The notes beneath the pieces were generated by a model that saw only the letters and a list, made by a program, of their open reading frames with translations, did not search any database and was not told the origin of the DNA. The position numbers were made by a program, and so were the translations under genes. A DNA stretch of 64,000 nucleotides, taken from assembly GCA_025403435.1 (NCBI GenBank), contig CM046341.1:21103460-21167459 (forward strand), written 5' to 3'. The stretch's first letter is position 1; each line of letters begins with the position of its first letter. This document shows, in pieces, positions 49,529 to 63,540 of this stretch. This DNA comes from Artocarpus heterophyllus. Its lineage: Eukaryota > Streptophyta > Magnoliopsida > Rosales > Moraceae.

Positions 49529-51396
49529 TCTCCTGTGGGTGGTGAGGCTAACTTGGCAGTTGCTTCTGGTTCCAATCCCAACTCTAGGAATGGAAAGAAG
49601 CAACAGGCCAAGAACAGGAAGTCTTTTATTCTTGTAAATGGCAAGAACAAGAAGAAAAAGAAGAAGAACTCGAAGAAGCTTAAGTGCTTCTTCTGCGAGA
49701 AGGTCAGGCACATCAAGAAGAATTGCAAGGACTTCCTTTCTTGAGGAGGTAGGTGTGATCTTCTATATTTAGAAACTTGTTTGGTTGAGGAATTCAGTGA
49801 CATTTGGGTCATAGATTCCTGAGCAACTAATTCTGTTTGTGTTTCTCTGTAGGGGTTCAAAGAAGCGAGAAGTCTGCTTCATGAAGACTTCACACTTCAG
49901 ATGGGCGATGGATCCTTGGTCTTAGCTAAAGCAGTGGGAGACGTCCATCTTTATTTTGATAATTAATGGAATTTAATTTTGTGAGATTGTTTTTATGTTC
50001 ATAAATTTAAGAGGAATTTAATTTTTGTTGCTTGTTTATTTAAAGACTCTCATTTGGTTTCTTTTAATAATAAAGTTGTAAAAACAAATCGTTTATCTGT
50101 ACCAGATAGATTCAAAATAATCTATATTTTATGAAACCTAAGATGGACTTACTGCTTAACGCTGAGATAAATGATAATAACTCTAAAAGAGCTAAAACTT
50201 CTCACTCTAATAAGACTTATCTTTGGCATTTGTGACTTAGTCATATTAACCTGAATAGGATTCAAATGTTGGTAAAGGATAGACCTTTAAGTCATTTAAA
50301 AGTGGAATCTATACTACAATGAGAATCTTGTTTAGAGCGTAAAATGACCAAAAGACCATTCGGGTCTAAGGGCAATAGGGCCGAAGGGCTTTTAGAACTT
50401 GTGCATAGTGATGTTTGCAGACCATTGAACATCCAGGCACGGGGAGAGTATGAGTACTTCGTCACTTTTATTGACGATTACTCAAGGTATAGGTATGTAT
50501 ACTTGATGCACCAAAAAAGCAAAACTTATGACAAGTTCAAGGAGTTTTGGGCTGAAATGGAAAAGCAATTGGGTAGACTTATAAAAGCACTTCGATCCGA
50601 TTGGGGTGGTGAATAGCTTTCTGATGAGTTCTTGGGACACTTAGTAGAGAATGGGATTTTATCCCAATTGACTGCGCTGGGCACGCCGCAGCAAAATGGC
50701 ATAGCGGAGAGAAGAAATAAGACTTAGTTGGACATGGTTAGGTCTATGATGAGTTATTCATCATTACCTTTGTCTTTTTGGGGATATGCATTACAGACTG
50801 CATGTTATCTTTTAAACAATGTGCCTTCAAAACCAGTCCTCAAAACTCCCCACGAGTTATGGATGGGCAAGAAGGCATCCTTAAACCATATTCGTGTATG
50901 GGGATGTCTGGCTCATGTCCTGTTTAAGGACGCAAATAAGTTAAAAGCACGTTCAAAAGTTTGCGTGTTTATAGGATATACAAAAGGGACTAAAGGGTGT
51001 TATTTTTATAAGCCAAAGGAAAATAAAGTCGTGATGCAACCTTTCTTGTGGAAAGTTACATAGACGACTTTAAGCCTCGAAGCAAAGTGGTGCTTGAGGA
51101 GATAAGGAGTAATCCAATTGCTCTGGGGTTTCTGGTAGAAACCACTCCCATCGGTGTAGACAAACCAAACAAACCTGAAAAACAACCTAATGGGCTTCGG
51201 CGTAGGGGGAGGATCGAGCGTCAACCTGAGAGGTATATGTCCAATGGTGAGGCTTTCATTACAGGGATCCTTATACTTAGCAGAGGCTATAAAGGATGTT
51301 GATTCGAAACTTTGGACAGAGGCTATGAACATAGAGATGAAGTCTTTGGAGACTAATCGAGTCTAGGAGCTTGTGGATCTTTCCGAAAGGGTAAAA
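49529..51396 (+). pseudogene. E5 gag-pol, middle part
   Basis: Begins inside gag ([19 protein letters not shown]). Zinc knuckle CFFCEKVRHIKKNC has Gly-to-Glu and Gly-to-Arg changes. A TGA follows at about 49742, and the protease DSGA reads DS-stop. The HHCC region is broken by a stop (HL-stop). The integrase core is partly readable ([27 protein letters not shown]-stop, TPQQNGIAERRNK), then the C-terminal region (WGCLAHVLFKDANKL). It is cut by E6 at VDLSERVK. Confidence 0.92.
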
Positions 51397-53417
51397 TGTT
51401 GGAAAAATCGTACACAGTAGAATTTTAAAATTTTCTATATTAGAGTATTTTCTAAAACACAAGTTTGACACACTATATGCATAAATTAATCAGATCTTAC
51501 TAACCTTTGAATGCCAAAGAACTCCTGCAATCCGTGAAGAGAAGTAACATTCTAGAAGAGCCCCAGCGAACTGGTCTGCTTCGTTATTCTCTATCCACGA
51601 TTGAAGTGAGTGTGTGTTCATGTCGTTTAGTTTTCTCCCAGGTGACTCTCCTTCCAACCAATTGAAAAATACTCAAAGCTAAATTCGTGATTTGTAAATG
51701 ATAGCTCTCTAGGGAGTTTTAGAGTCTCACTAATAGAGTCTCACTCTAGATTTCTCAACTGATCTAAATAATAATGAGACTCACTCCCTTTTTATAGAGG
51801 TTGGGCCTAAGAGTCAATCCTTATCAGATAAGGCCTCAAAAATTTGAATCAGAATCAAATTCAGTTCAATATCTGATAAAATCTGCATGGAAATACGTGA
51901 TCCTTTTATCGCCTCATCGGTAGGCCGAACTGGCAGATCAGCCTACAGAACTCCTTAATCAGGAGGCCAAACTTAAAGATCGGCTTGTCGAACCTCCGAT
52001 AAAAGATCCCTGCAAATCTTTATTTCCCACACCAGATTCTTAGATAGGCCTTAGTTTTAATTCAAATAACCCAATAAAGAAGTTATCTGATTAAAACAGT
52101 CATATCTAGATAATCTCCATGAAAATAAATATTCCTGATAATTCAACAAGTTTATCTTGAATTAATTCAAAATTAATGTAACCGATAAACAGACATGAAT
52201 TATTTGATCCTGATAATTTAACACATTTATCTTGAATTAATTTTATCACAAAATTAATTCAATCGATAAACAAACATGAATTATCTAATTTTACCGAATT
52301 TCAGCCAATCTGATAAATCTGACATAAGTCACCATCTATTGGAAAAGCACGCCGTATCGTTACAGGATTTTTGTGAGCTAGCAAAGGGGACCAAATGAAC
52401 CTATATAGTTCAAGCCTCCGATAATTTTAAAACCCAATATCCTAGATATACATTTCATAATTATCAACTCCAATGCTACTCCACTAAAAGCTTAGAGCTG
52501 CACTCTCAAACTATATAGAATTACGAAGCCCGTATAGCTAAGTCTCCATAACATATCATAGTGTATCATATCCCCATAGGATTATCTATGATCTGCTTAA
52601 GGACAAGTTCCATTTTACCTTCCCGATTATTTTTATCTTACGTTTCGTTATCTCACCATTGGAAACTTCCATCCAAAGACAGTATACCATTCGGTTACAC
52701 CTATGTATCCAAATGGTTGAGTGCTACAGTTTTTCAATTATAGGATAACGCATATAAGAGGATATCACTACTCCTAAAGAGGAGCTATGGATTCCATATA
52801 TATGAATAATAGGTCTACGCTATCAAGGGTCTTGCCTCCAATGTACCAACATGCGTACCACTATAAAATGTAGATGTCACCTTTTGGTACATTAAAAGAC
52901 ATAAGTCAAGACAATGGGCCTACTACTCATCTCAGGATTAAGATACAATACAAATTATTGTCTAAAGTGAATCAATTTGCCAAGACAGAATTATTAATCC
53001 AAATCAATTCACTTTATGTCCTGATCTAACACATCGTCACCTATGATAGTGTGCCAATGTTTCTATTCGCAGAGTCCACCTTCGATGGTCAAGAAAACAA
53101 TCTCCCGTTAGGGATATAGACAACATAACAATCTTTTCATGAATGAAGCGCCCAACTTTATTCTTTCGATTACAGATTTTATGATTTAGACCGTCACCTT
53201 AAAAATCATGTCTTCTGCATAACCTGTCAATCATATGCCCAACTCTTAAAGGTTTAGAACGACAGTCTCAGACTTTTGCTTACTAATCATACATTCAACA
53301 AATACAAACGTAAAGAGGACAAAATTTGGTATATGAATAATAAATAAATTCTTTATTGATAAAAATGTCTCCAAAAACATATTACAATTTACCTCCTTAG
53401 GGCATACACGTCTAACA
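51397..53417 (-). repeat. E6 3' LTR
   Basis: 2021 bp, TGTTGGAAAAATCG...CGTCTAACA on the plus strand. Degraded array at about 51915-51995. The adjoining polypurine tract (53418-53428 region) reads GTCTCTCACTT on the plus strand, one base off the usual ATCTCCCACTT pattern plus a changed end. Confidence 0.93.
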
Positions 53418-53431
53418 GTCTCTCACTTGCA

Positions 53432-56400
53432 CTAAGTGAGTAAATATGACAAATCTCGCATCCTCATAGCTTCCACATGCCTCTCAAAGACTCTCCCAGT
53501 AAGTGTCTTCATGAATGGATTTGCTAAATTGTCCTCTGATGTGATTTTACACACCGTGACATGTCTGTCCTCGACGAAGTCCTTTATCATATGATACTTC
53601 CGATAAATATGCTTACTCTTCTTATGAAATCTTGGTTCTATAGTATTAGTTGTCGCTGCACTATTATCACCGTATAACGATATCGCCTTATCTACGCCAG
53701 GAACAACCTCAAGATCCCCAATGAGCTTACAGAGCCATATTGCTTCTTTTGAAGCATCACGAGCTACTACATACTTGGCCTCCATCGTTGAATCCAAAGT
53801 GCAATCTAGCTTCACACTTCTCCAACTGATGGCACCACCGCCTAGAGTAAACACAAAACCCAAAGTCAATCTTTTAGAATCCAGATAGGATTGGAAATCT
53901 AGATCAGTATATCCTAGAGGAGTTAAGTCCTCAACCGAATATACCAGCGTATACCCTCGAGTCTTTTTGAGGTACTTGAAAATATGCTTTACTGCAACCT
54001 AGTGTTTTAGCCCCCGATCTGCCTAAAATCGACTTACAATCTCGATCGCATATCAAATATCTTGTCGTGTGCAAAGTATGGCATACATGAGTCTACCTAC
54101 TGCCGAAGCATAAGGCACTTTCTTCATGTATTCTCTTTCTTCCTAAGACTTTGGAGAGTCTTTCTTAGAAAGAGAAATTCCAGACCTAGATGGTTGCCCA
54201 CCTTTCTTAGAATCCTGCATTGCAAACCTCTTGAGAATTTTATCTATGTAGCTGACCTAGGACAAAGCTATCATTTTGTTCTTCCTATCCCAAAAAATCT
54301 AGATACCTAGAACAAAATTAGCCTTGCCTAAGTCCTTCATGTCAAACTGCTTGGTCAACCATAATTTGATTGATGACAATGCCCCAACGTCATTGGCAAT
54401 TAGCAGAATGTCATCTACATAGAGTTGTAGAAAAACTACCTTCCTATCCTTAATATGTTTGTACACACATGGTTCATCCACATTTTGACCCATAAGTCTT
54501 GATCACTTAATCAAATCTTATGTTCCAAGAATGAGAAGCTTGCTTAAGTTCATATATTGACTTTAGTAGCTTACAAACCTTACCCTCCTAACCCTTGACC
54601 TTAAGCTTGTTTGGTTGTCCATATACATGGACTCATCAAGATAGCCATTTTGAAAAGCCTTCTTGATGTCCATCTACTAAATCTCGTAATTGAGAGCAAT
54701 AGCTATGGACAAAAGAATTTGGATGGACTTAAGCATGGCTACAGGCGAAAAGGTTTCCTCATAATCAATTCCTTCCTCTTGTGTATAGCTAAGTATAACC
54801 CTTAGCTACCAGTCTACCCTTAAAGGTTTTGATCTTTCCATCCACTCATCTTTTACTCTTGTAGATCCATTTACACCCTATAGGTTTAACCCCTTTGGGA
54901 AGATCCACAAGCTCCCAAACCCGATTAGTCTCCATAGACTTTATCTCTGTGTTCATGGCCTCTGTCTAGAGTTTTGAATCAACATCCTTCATAGCCTCTG
55001 CGTAAGTATAAGGATCCTTGTTATGTTAATCCAGTTCAACTAAGAGGGCCTCACCATTGAACAAATACCTTTTAGGTTGACGCCCGATCCTCCCACTATG
55101 TCTAAGCCCCTTAGGTTGTTGTTCAGGTTCGTTTAGTTTTTCTATACCAATTGGAGTGGTTTCAACCAAAACCCCCTGAGTGATTGAATGATTGAATCAC
55201 TCCTTAACTCCTTAAGCACCATTTTGCTTTAAGGCTTAAAGTCGTCCATATAACTTTTCTCAAGGAAAGTTGCATGAGTTTAAACCATGACTTTATTTTC
55301 CTTTGGGTTATAAAAATAACCCCTTTTAGTCCCTTTTGGATATCCTATAAACACGCAAACTTTTGAATGTGCTTACAACTTATTCGCATCCTTAAACAGA
55401 ACATGAGCCAGACATTTCCATATGCGAATATGGTTTAAGGATGTCTTCTTGCCTATCCACAACTCGTGAGGAGTTTTAGGGATCGATTTGGAAGGTATGT
55501 TGTTCAAAAGATAATATGTGGTTTGTAGTGCATATCCCCAAAAGGATAAAAGTAATGATGAATAACTCTTCATGGACCTGACCATATCTAATAAAGTCCT
55601 ATTTCTTCTCTCAGCTATGTCATTCTGTTGTGGAGTGCCCGGCATAGTCAAATGGGATAAAATCCTATTCTCTAATAAATGTCCCAAGAACTCATCAGAA
55701 AGGTATTCTCCATCTCGATCAGATCGAAGTGCCTTTATGGGTCTACCCAATTAGTTTTCCACTTCAGCCTGAAACTTCCTAAACTTATCAAAAGTTTCGC
55801 TTTTGTGGTGCATCAGGTACACATACCCATACCTTGAGTTATCACCAATAAAAGTGACGAAGTACTCATACCCTCCTCGTGCATGGGTGTTCATTGGTCT
55901 GCAAACATCACTATGCATAAGTTCTAGAACCCCTTCGGCACTATTGCCCTTAGACTCGAATGGTCTTTTAGTCATTTTACACTCCAAACAAGATTCACAT
56001 TGAGGTATAGATTCCACCTTTAAATGACTTAAAGGTCTATCCCTTACCAACCTTTGAATCCTATTCAGGTTAATATGACCAAGGCGTAAATGCCAAAGAT
56101 AAGTCTTATTAGAGTGAGAAGTTCTAAGTCTTTTAGAGTTATTATCATTTATCTTAGCATTAAACAATAAGTCCAACTTAGGTTTGATAAAATATAGATT
56201 ATTTTGCATCCATCCAGAATAGATAAAAGATTTGTTTTCACGAATCACCACTTTATTATTAAAAGAAACCAAATATGAGTCTTTAAATAAACAAGCTACA
56301 AAAATTAAATTCTTTTTAAATTTAGGAACATAAAAACAATCTCGCAAAATTAAATTCCTATAATTATTAAAATACAGATGGACATTTCCCACTACTTCAG

Positions 56401-57366
56401 CTAACACTAATGATCCATCGCCCATCCGAAGCGTGAAGTCTTCACAGAGCAGACTTCTCATTTCTTTAAATCCCTATATAGAAACACAAACATAATTAGT
56501 TGCACCAGAATCTATGACCCAAATGTTTCTAGATTCCTCAACCAAACAAGTTTTTAAATATAGAAGATCAAACCCACCTCCTCGGGAAAGGAAGTCCTTG
56601 TAATTCTTCTTAATGTACCCAACCTTCCCGCAAAAGAAGCACTTAAGCTTCTTTGGGTTCTTCTTCTTCTTCTTCTTCTTGCTCTTCTTGGTTCATTGCT
56701 TCTTTCCATTCTCAAGGTTGGGATAAGAACCAGAAGCAGCTATGAAATTGGCCTCACCACCCACAGGAGATTCCCTGATCAGTAGTTTGAACTCCTACAA
56801 CTGCTTCATCAACTCCGTTAAGGTCATATCCCACCTATTGCTCAAATTGAAAGTTGCTCTAAATGAATAAACTCCTTAGACAGAGTCTCAAAGACCATAG
56901 TCATTTGAGTTCAGCATCGATGTCGGCTCTATTGGTTTGTGCCTCAGTGAGGTAACCCATGACCAACATCATGTTCTCCTTTACAGATGTCCCCTATCTC
57001 TGCTTATAGTTTAAGAGTTTTCGAACCACCCCTTGCCGCTTAGTTAAGGTCTAGTCTCCAAACATGTCTTCCAGATTATCCAAGATCTGCTTAGCAGTTT
57101 CATAATCCTCATGTTGAGCCTACAGCACGTTGTTCATGTTGGCCATAACAAGCAGGGGGCTGATCATTTGCATCTTTCCAACAATCATATGCTTGGATAT
57201 GATCGTTGGTGGAATCTCTCGTAGGCTAGGGAGGACAAGGGGTTGTCAACACATATTTCAGTTTCTCAAGGGAGAGGACGATATTTAGGTTCCGTTTCCA
57301 ATCACTATAATTTTCTCCGGTTAATTGGTTTTTGTCAAGTATTGATGATAAAGCATTTTTAGACAT
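53432..57366 (-). pseudogene. E6 gag-pol polyprotein, degenerate
   Basis: Start [20 protein letters not shown] at 57366-57364, stop TAG at 53434-53432. Readable pieces, in order, are gag (stop soon after TTPCPP), Lys tract and knuckle region (about 56640), HHCC region [16 protein letters not shown], integrase ([31 protein letters not shown]), RT with [12 protein letters not shown], and RNase H to the end. Frameshifts and stops occur throughout, including one between VEN and the next frame at about 55751. Confidence 0.93.
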
Positions 57367-59083
57367 TTTTAATCTATAATAAAGAATCATATACCAAACA
57401 TAAGCAAACATACATAATAATTTAATATGATAACACAATCATGTAAAAACATACAAATGTGTTTATGTGTCAAAACCTTGAAAATATTGCAACCTTACAA
57501 CGATAATACCCAACTCAGAATTCAACAAGCTCCTAGGGGAGTCATGCCAAATTCAATCAGGAATACAGATCCCCTCCTGATTAATATATGCCATCCAGGA
57601 CTCGTATGATCTAGCATATATTAATATCGTTTCTTTGGCCATTAATTTTATTAATAGAGCTCCTAGGGGAGGCTAATAATAAAATTAACATGAGTGTATA
57701 ATCATTGTTTCAATATTTTTTATTCATAATTTACAATCACCACCTAGGGGTGTGCAATCATAAATCATGCTAAAATACCTTATCCTCTTGGAGATCCAAC
57801 CCGGTACATGATGGAGTCCCTTCCTAGGGTTCGGAACCATCATGTGCTACCTATCGACCAACGATGGAGGCCATAGGTCCTCTTTTTAAAAACCTTCTCC
57901 CATTCAATCTTTTGAAGTCAAGGTTTTATTTTAAAAACATACATGAAAATTTTTTTAATTGAGCAGAACTCCCTATTTTATATGGCATGTTATCAATATA
58001 CATGGCAAATCATATTATAATGCAGACAAGCAAAGCAACTAAGCAAAGCTACATGCAAAATAATAATAAATAACCGTAATATTATGGTTCCACCCTAGAA
58101 AATAGAAAATGAAGATTACAAGAGAATAATAGAAACATATTATCGATTCTTCACTGTTGAATCCTTAAACTGTATCTTTCTTTATGTAATGCCCATCGTC
58201 AAGTCTTCAATTCCGTATAGATCGAATACTCCATATTTCCAGTCATCTCCACATTTTAATGTTTCTCAGAATTGTCCCAAAAATAAAATTAAAACTATAT
58301 TGAAAACTACACCTTTTTTGAAAAATTTTTTAGCCCTCTACCGGCAAGCCGATCTGTATGATAGGTCTGCCACTCATGACCCTTCGGCCTGTCGATTTTT
58401 TAGTTCAGCCTGTCGATCATAATGTTTCAGCCTGCTGAACTGAAAAGTTTAGCCTATTACCAGAGCCCCCAAATTTCTACCCCGCAGACCGCCTGTCGAA
58501 CCTCACATCTGGCTTGCCGATCTTACGACCATCGACCTGCCAAACTAGACGGTTCAGCATGCCGACCGAGCAGAAATCACCCCTTTTCAGAAAATACAGT
58601 TTTTAATGCAATTTATCAATTTTATTTTCAACAATTTAAAAACATAAAATTAGAGACTCAAAAAATACCTGGGAACGCCATCATCTATCTTCTAGATCCA
58701 TCTTCTAGATCTGTCTTCTCTAAATGATTATTTAATTACAAAATTCTTACAAATTTAAATTAAAAAATAATTCCTAGATGGAAATGATAGTCCGCCATCT
58801 AATTGCATGAAAAACCTAGATATACATTCTAACCTCTAAGGAACCATAACCGGTATAAATTAATTAATTAATAATTAATTAAATAATAATTTAATCAACC
58901 ATAATTAATTAATAAACATTCACCATATAATCTATGAAAACATAAAAATATATAGAAACCTAGAGTGTAAACTCTCTAAAAAAATTAAATTCAAACATAT
59001 GAGAGATAAAATCATATAATTTATACTTATAGCACGATCACAAACTCATAAATTTATGCAAAAACCATGGCTCTGATACCAAT
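57367..59083 (-). other. E6 leader with PBS, array and CCTAGG hairpins
   Basis: PBS complement at 59069-59081. Degenerate palindromic array at about 58335-58570. The hairpin tips of H2 (CACC-CCTA-GGTG), H3 and H4 (both CTCC-CCTA-GGAG) are unchanged from E4 although the coding region is heavily mutated. H1 has lost one C in its loop but gained longer arms (ACATGATGG/CCATCATGT). Confidence 0.8.
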
Positions 59084-61107
59084 TGTTGGAAAAATAGTAT
59101 GCAGTAGAACTTTTAAATTTTTATATCAAAGTATTTTTCAAAACACAAGTTTGACACATTATATGTATAAATTAACCAGATCTTACTAACCCTTGAATGC
59201 CAAAGAACTCCCATAATTCGTGAAGAAAAGTAATGTTCTAGAAGAGCCTCAACTAACTAGTCTTCTTTACTATTCTCTATCCACAATCGGAGTAAGTGTG
59301 AGCTCACGTCATTCAGCTTTTTCTTAGGTGACTCTCATTCCAACCAATTGAGAAATACCCAAAGCTATAATTTGTGATTTATGAATGATAGCTCTCCGGG
59401 GATTTTCAAAGTCTCTCTAACCAAGTCTCAGTTTAGATTTCTCAACTGATCTAAATAATAATGAGACTCACCTCTTTTTATCGAGGTTGGGCCTAGGAGT
59501 CAATCCTTATCAGATAAGGCCTCAAAAATTCGAATCAAAATCAAATTCGGATCAATATTTAATAAAATTCATGTGGAAACGTGTGATTCTTTGATCACCC
59601 GGTCAACAGGCCAAACTAGTAGATCGACCTGCAAAACCTCCTTAATCCGTAGGCTGAACTTAAAGATCGGCTGCTAAACCTCCGATAAAAGATCCCTATG
59701 AATCTTTATTTTCCACCCGAGATTCTTAGGATAGAGCCTTCGTTTTAATTCAAATAACCCAATCAAGAAGTTATTTGATTAAAACAGTCATATCTAAATA
59801 ATCTCTAGGAAAATAAATATTCCTGATAATTCAACAAGTTTATTTTTAATTAATTTAAAATTAATCCAACCGATAAACAGACATGAATTATCTGATCCTG
59901 ATAATTCAACAAGTTTATCTTGAATTAATTTTATCACAAAATTAATTCAATCGATAAACAAACATGACTTATCTGATTTTTCTGAATTTCAGCCAATCTG
60001 ATAAGTCTGACATAAGTCACCAACTATTGGAATAGCACGCTATATCGTTACAGGATTTTTGTGAGCTGGCAAAAGGGACCAAATGGACCTATATAGTTCA
60101 AGCTCCTGATAATTATGAAACCCAATATCCAAGATATACATTTTATAATTATTAACTCCAACGCTACTCCACTAAAAGCTTAGAGCTGCACTCTCAAACT
60201 TTATAAAATTACGAAGCCCGTATAGCTAAGTCTCCATGACATATCATAATGTATTGTATCCCCATAGGATTATCCGTAATCAGCTTAAGGATAAGTTCTA
60301 TTTTACCTTTCCTAATTATTTTTATCTTATAGTTCATTATCTCACCATTGGAAACTTACCATCCAAAGACATTAGACCATTAGGTTATACCTATGCATCT
60401 AAATGGTTGAGCGCTCCAGTTTTCCAATTACAAGATAACGTATATAAAAGGATATCACTACTCCTAAAGAGAAGTTATGGATTCCATATATATGAATAAT
60501 AGGTCTGCGCTATCAAGAGTCATGCCTCCAATATACCGAAATATGTACCATTATAAAATGTGGATGTCACCCTTCGATACATCAAAAGACATAAGTCAAG
60601 ACAGCGGGCCCATTATTCATCTCAAGATTAAGATACAATACACATGATTGTCTAAAGTGAATTGATTTGTCGAGATAGAATTATTCATCCAAATCAATTC
60701 ACTTTATGTCCTGATCTAACACATCGTCACCTATGACAATGTGCCAATGTTTCTATTCATGGAGTCCACCTCTGATGGTCAAGACAAACAATCTTCTGTC
60801 AAGGATATAGACAACATAACAATCTTTTCATGAATAAAGCGCCCAACTTTATTCCCTCGATTGCGGATCTTATGATTAGACCGTCACGTTCAGAATTGTG
60901 TCTTCTGCATAATCTGTCCATCATATGCCCAATTCTTAAAGGTTTAGAATGATAGTCTTAGACTTTTGTTTGCTTATCATACATCCAACAAATATGAACG
61001 TAAAGAGGGCAAAATTTGGTTTATGAATAATAAATAAATTGTTTATTGATAAAAAGGTCTCTAAAAACATATTACATTTTTACTTCTTAGGGCATACATA
61101 TCTAACA
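59084..61107 (-). repeat. E6 5' LTR
   Basis: 2024 bp, TGTTGGAAAAATAG...ATATCTAACA on the plus strand. The TATA box is weakened (TCTTTTTATCGAGG at about 59470). Array remnants at about 59605-59680. Confidence 0.93.
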
Positions 61108-61498
61108 TAAAACCCATAGGGTGTAAATGGATCTACAAGAGGAAAAAAGGAGTGGATAGGAAGGTCAAAACCTTTAAGGTTAGTTAGTAGCTAAGGGTTA
61201 CATGCAAAAGGAAGGAATTAATTACGAGGAAATCTTTTTGCCTGTAACCATGGTCAAGTCTATCCGGATTCTCTTATCCATAGTTGTTGCACTCGACTAC
61301 AAGATTTGGCGGATGGATGTCAAGACGGCTTTTCTAAATGGCTATCTTGATGAGTCCATTTGTTTGGAACAACCAGACGGGTTCAAGGCTAAGGGTCAAG
61401 AGGGTAAGGTTTGTAAGCTGCTAAAGTCAATATATGGACTTAAGCAAGCTTCCTATTCTTCGAACATAAGATTTTATTAAGTGATCAAGACTTATAGG
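61108..61498 (+). pseudogene. E5 pol, RT part between E6 and E7
   Basis: Resumes E5 pol directly after the E6 target duplication: [16 protein letters not shown], a stop and frameshift near 61185, then [35 protein letters not shown] and [17 protein letters not shown] stop follows at about 61478. E7 inserts after IKTYR. Confidence 0.92.
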
Positions 61499-63526
61499 TG
61501 TTGGAAACAAAGTGCGCAGCGGAATTTTTAAAATTTTTCATCAGAGTATTTTCCAAAACACAAGTTTGACATGTTATATGTATAAATTAAACAGATCTTA
61601 CTAACCTCAGTGTGCCGAAGAACCTCCGCAACCTGTGTAGAGAAGTAACGTTCCAGAAGAGCCTCAACCAATTGGTCTTCTTTGCTATTCTCTATCCACA
61701 ACCGGAGTGAGTGTGGGCTCACACGTACAGCTCTTCTACCGGTGACTCTCCTTCCAACCAATAGAGAGAACCCAAAGCTAGTGTTCGTGATTTATGAACA
61801 AAAGCTCTCAGGGAGTTTTTAGATGCTCACTAGAAGAGTATCACTCTTAATCTCTCAAATTGATCTGAGTAAATCATTAGACTTACTCCCTTTTTATACC
61901 TATTGGTCCTTGGGGTCAGTCCATATCAGATTAGGTCTCAAAAATCGAAACAGAATCAAGTTCGGATCAATATCTGATAAGATACGCGTGAAAAACGCGT
62001 AATCTTAACTGTCGCGGTCGGCATGCCGAACTGTGTGATAGGCAGGCCGAACTGGCCAGTTCGGCAGGCCAAACTTTCTGATAGGCAGGCCGAACTGCCG
62101 AGAAAAAATCTCCGCGAATCTTTTATTTTCCACCCGAGATTCTAAAGGATAAAGTCTCAGTTTTGATTCAAATAGCCCAATAGAAAAGATATCTGATCAA
62201 AACAAACTTTATCAAGATAATCTCTAAGAAAATAAATCAATTCACAATAATTCTACAAGTTTATCTTGTTCTAATTGTCCAAAATTAAAACAACCGATAA
62301 ACAGACAAGAATTATCCGAACGCCATAATTCAACAAGTTCATCTTGAACTAATTTCTTACATAATTAATTCAACCGATAAACAGACATGAATTATTTGAT
62401 TCTTATAAATTTTAAACCAATCTGATAAATCCGACATAAGTCACCAATTATTGGAAAAGCACGCCGTGTCGTTACAGGATTTTGTGAGCTAGCAAAGGGG
62501 ACCAAAATGGACCTATAAAGTTCAAGCTCATGATAATTATGAAACCCAATATCCCAGATATACATTTCACAATTATCAACTCCAACGCTACTAAAAGCTT
62601 GGAGCTGCACTCTCGAACTTTATAGAATTACGAAGCTCGTGTAGCTAAGTCTCCATGACATATCATAGTGTATCGCATCCCCATATGATCATCCATAACC
62701 GGCTTAAGGACAAGTTCTGTCTTACCTTCCCGATTATTTTTATCTTACGTTCCATTGTCTCACCATTAGAAAACTTACCATCCAAAGATAGTATACCATT
62801 CGGTTACACCTATGTATCCAAATGGTTGAGCGCTCCAGTTTTCCAATTACAGGACAACGCATATAAGAGGATATCATTACTCCTAAAGAGGAGCTATGGA
62901 TTCCATATCTATGAATAACAAGCCTACGCTATCAAGAGTCATGCCTCCAACGTACCGGCATGCATGCCACTATAGAGATGTGGGAGTCACCCATTGGTAC
63001 ATCAAAAGACACAAGTCGAGACAACGGGCCCATTATTCATCTCAGGATTAAGATACAATACAAATGATTGTCTAAAGTGAATCGATTTGCCAAGACAGAA
63101 TTATTAATCCAAATCAATTCACTTTATGTCCCGATCCAACACATCGTCACCTATGACAACGCGCCAATGTTTCTATTCACGGAGTCCAACTCCGATGGCC
63201 AAGACAAACCATCTCCCAAAAGGGATATAGACAACATAACAATCTTTACATGAATAAAGTGCCCAACTTTATTCCCTCGATTGCGGATCATATGTTTTAG
63301 ACCATCACCTTAAGAATCGTGTCTACCGCATAATCATCCCATCATATGCCCAACTCTTAAGGTTTAGACTGATAGTCTCAGACTACTGTTTGCTTATCAT
63401 ACATTCAACAAATATGAACGTAAAGAGGACAATATTTGGTATATTTAAATGAATAAATTCTTTATTGATAAAAATGTCTCCAAAAACGTATTACATTTTT
63501 ACTCCTTAGAGCATACATGTCTAACA
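61499..63526 (-). repeat. E7 3' LTR
   Basis: 2028 bp, TGTTGGAAACAAAG...ATGTCTAACA on the plus strand. Four array units at about 62023-62100 and an intact TATA box (TTTTTATA, about 61890). Confidence 0.94.
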
Positions 63527-63540
63527 ATCTCCCACTTGCA

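Larger units (their letters stand above)
51397..61107 (-). mobile_element. E6: full-length Ty1/copia element with TSD TAAAA
   Basis: Minus-strand, 9711 bp, between TAAAA at 51392-51396 and 61108-61112. LTRs 51397-53417 and 59084-61107; PBS at 59069-59081 (minus). Structurally complete but with many stops and frameshifts. The two LTRs differ at many sites, so it is clearly older than E2 and E4 yet younger than its host E5. Confidence 0.95.
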
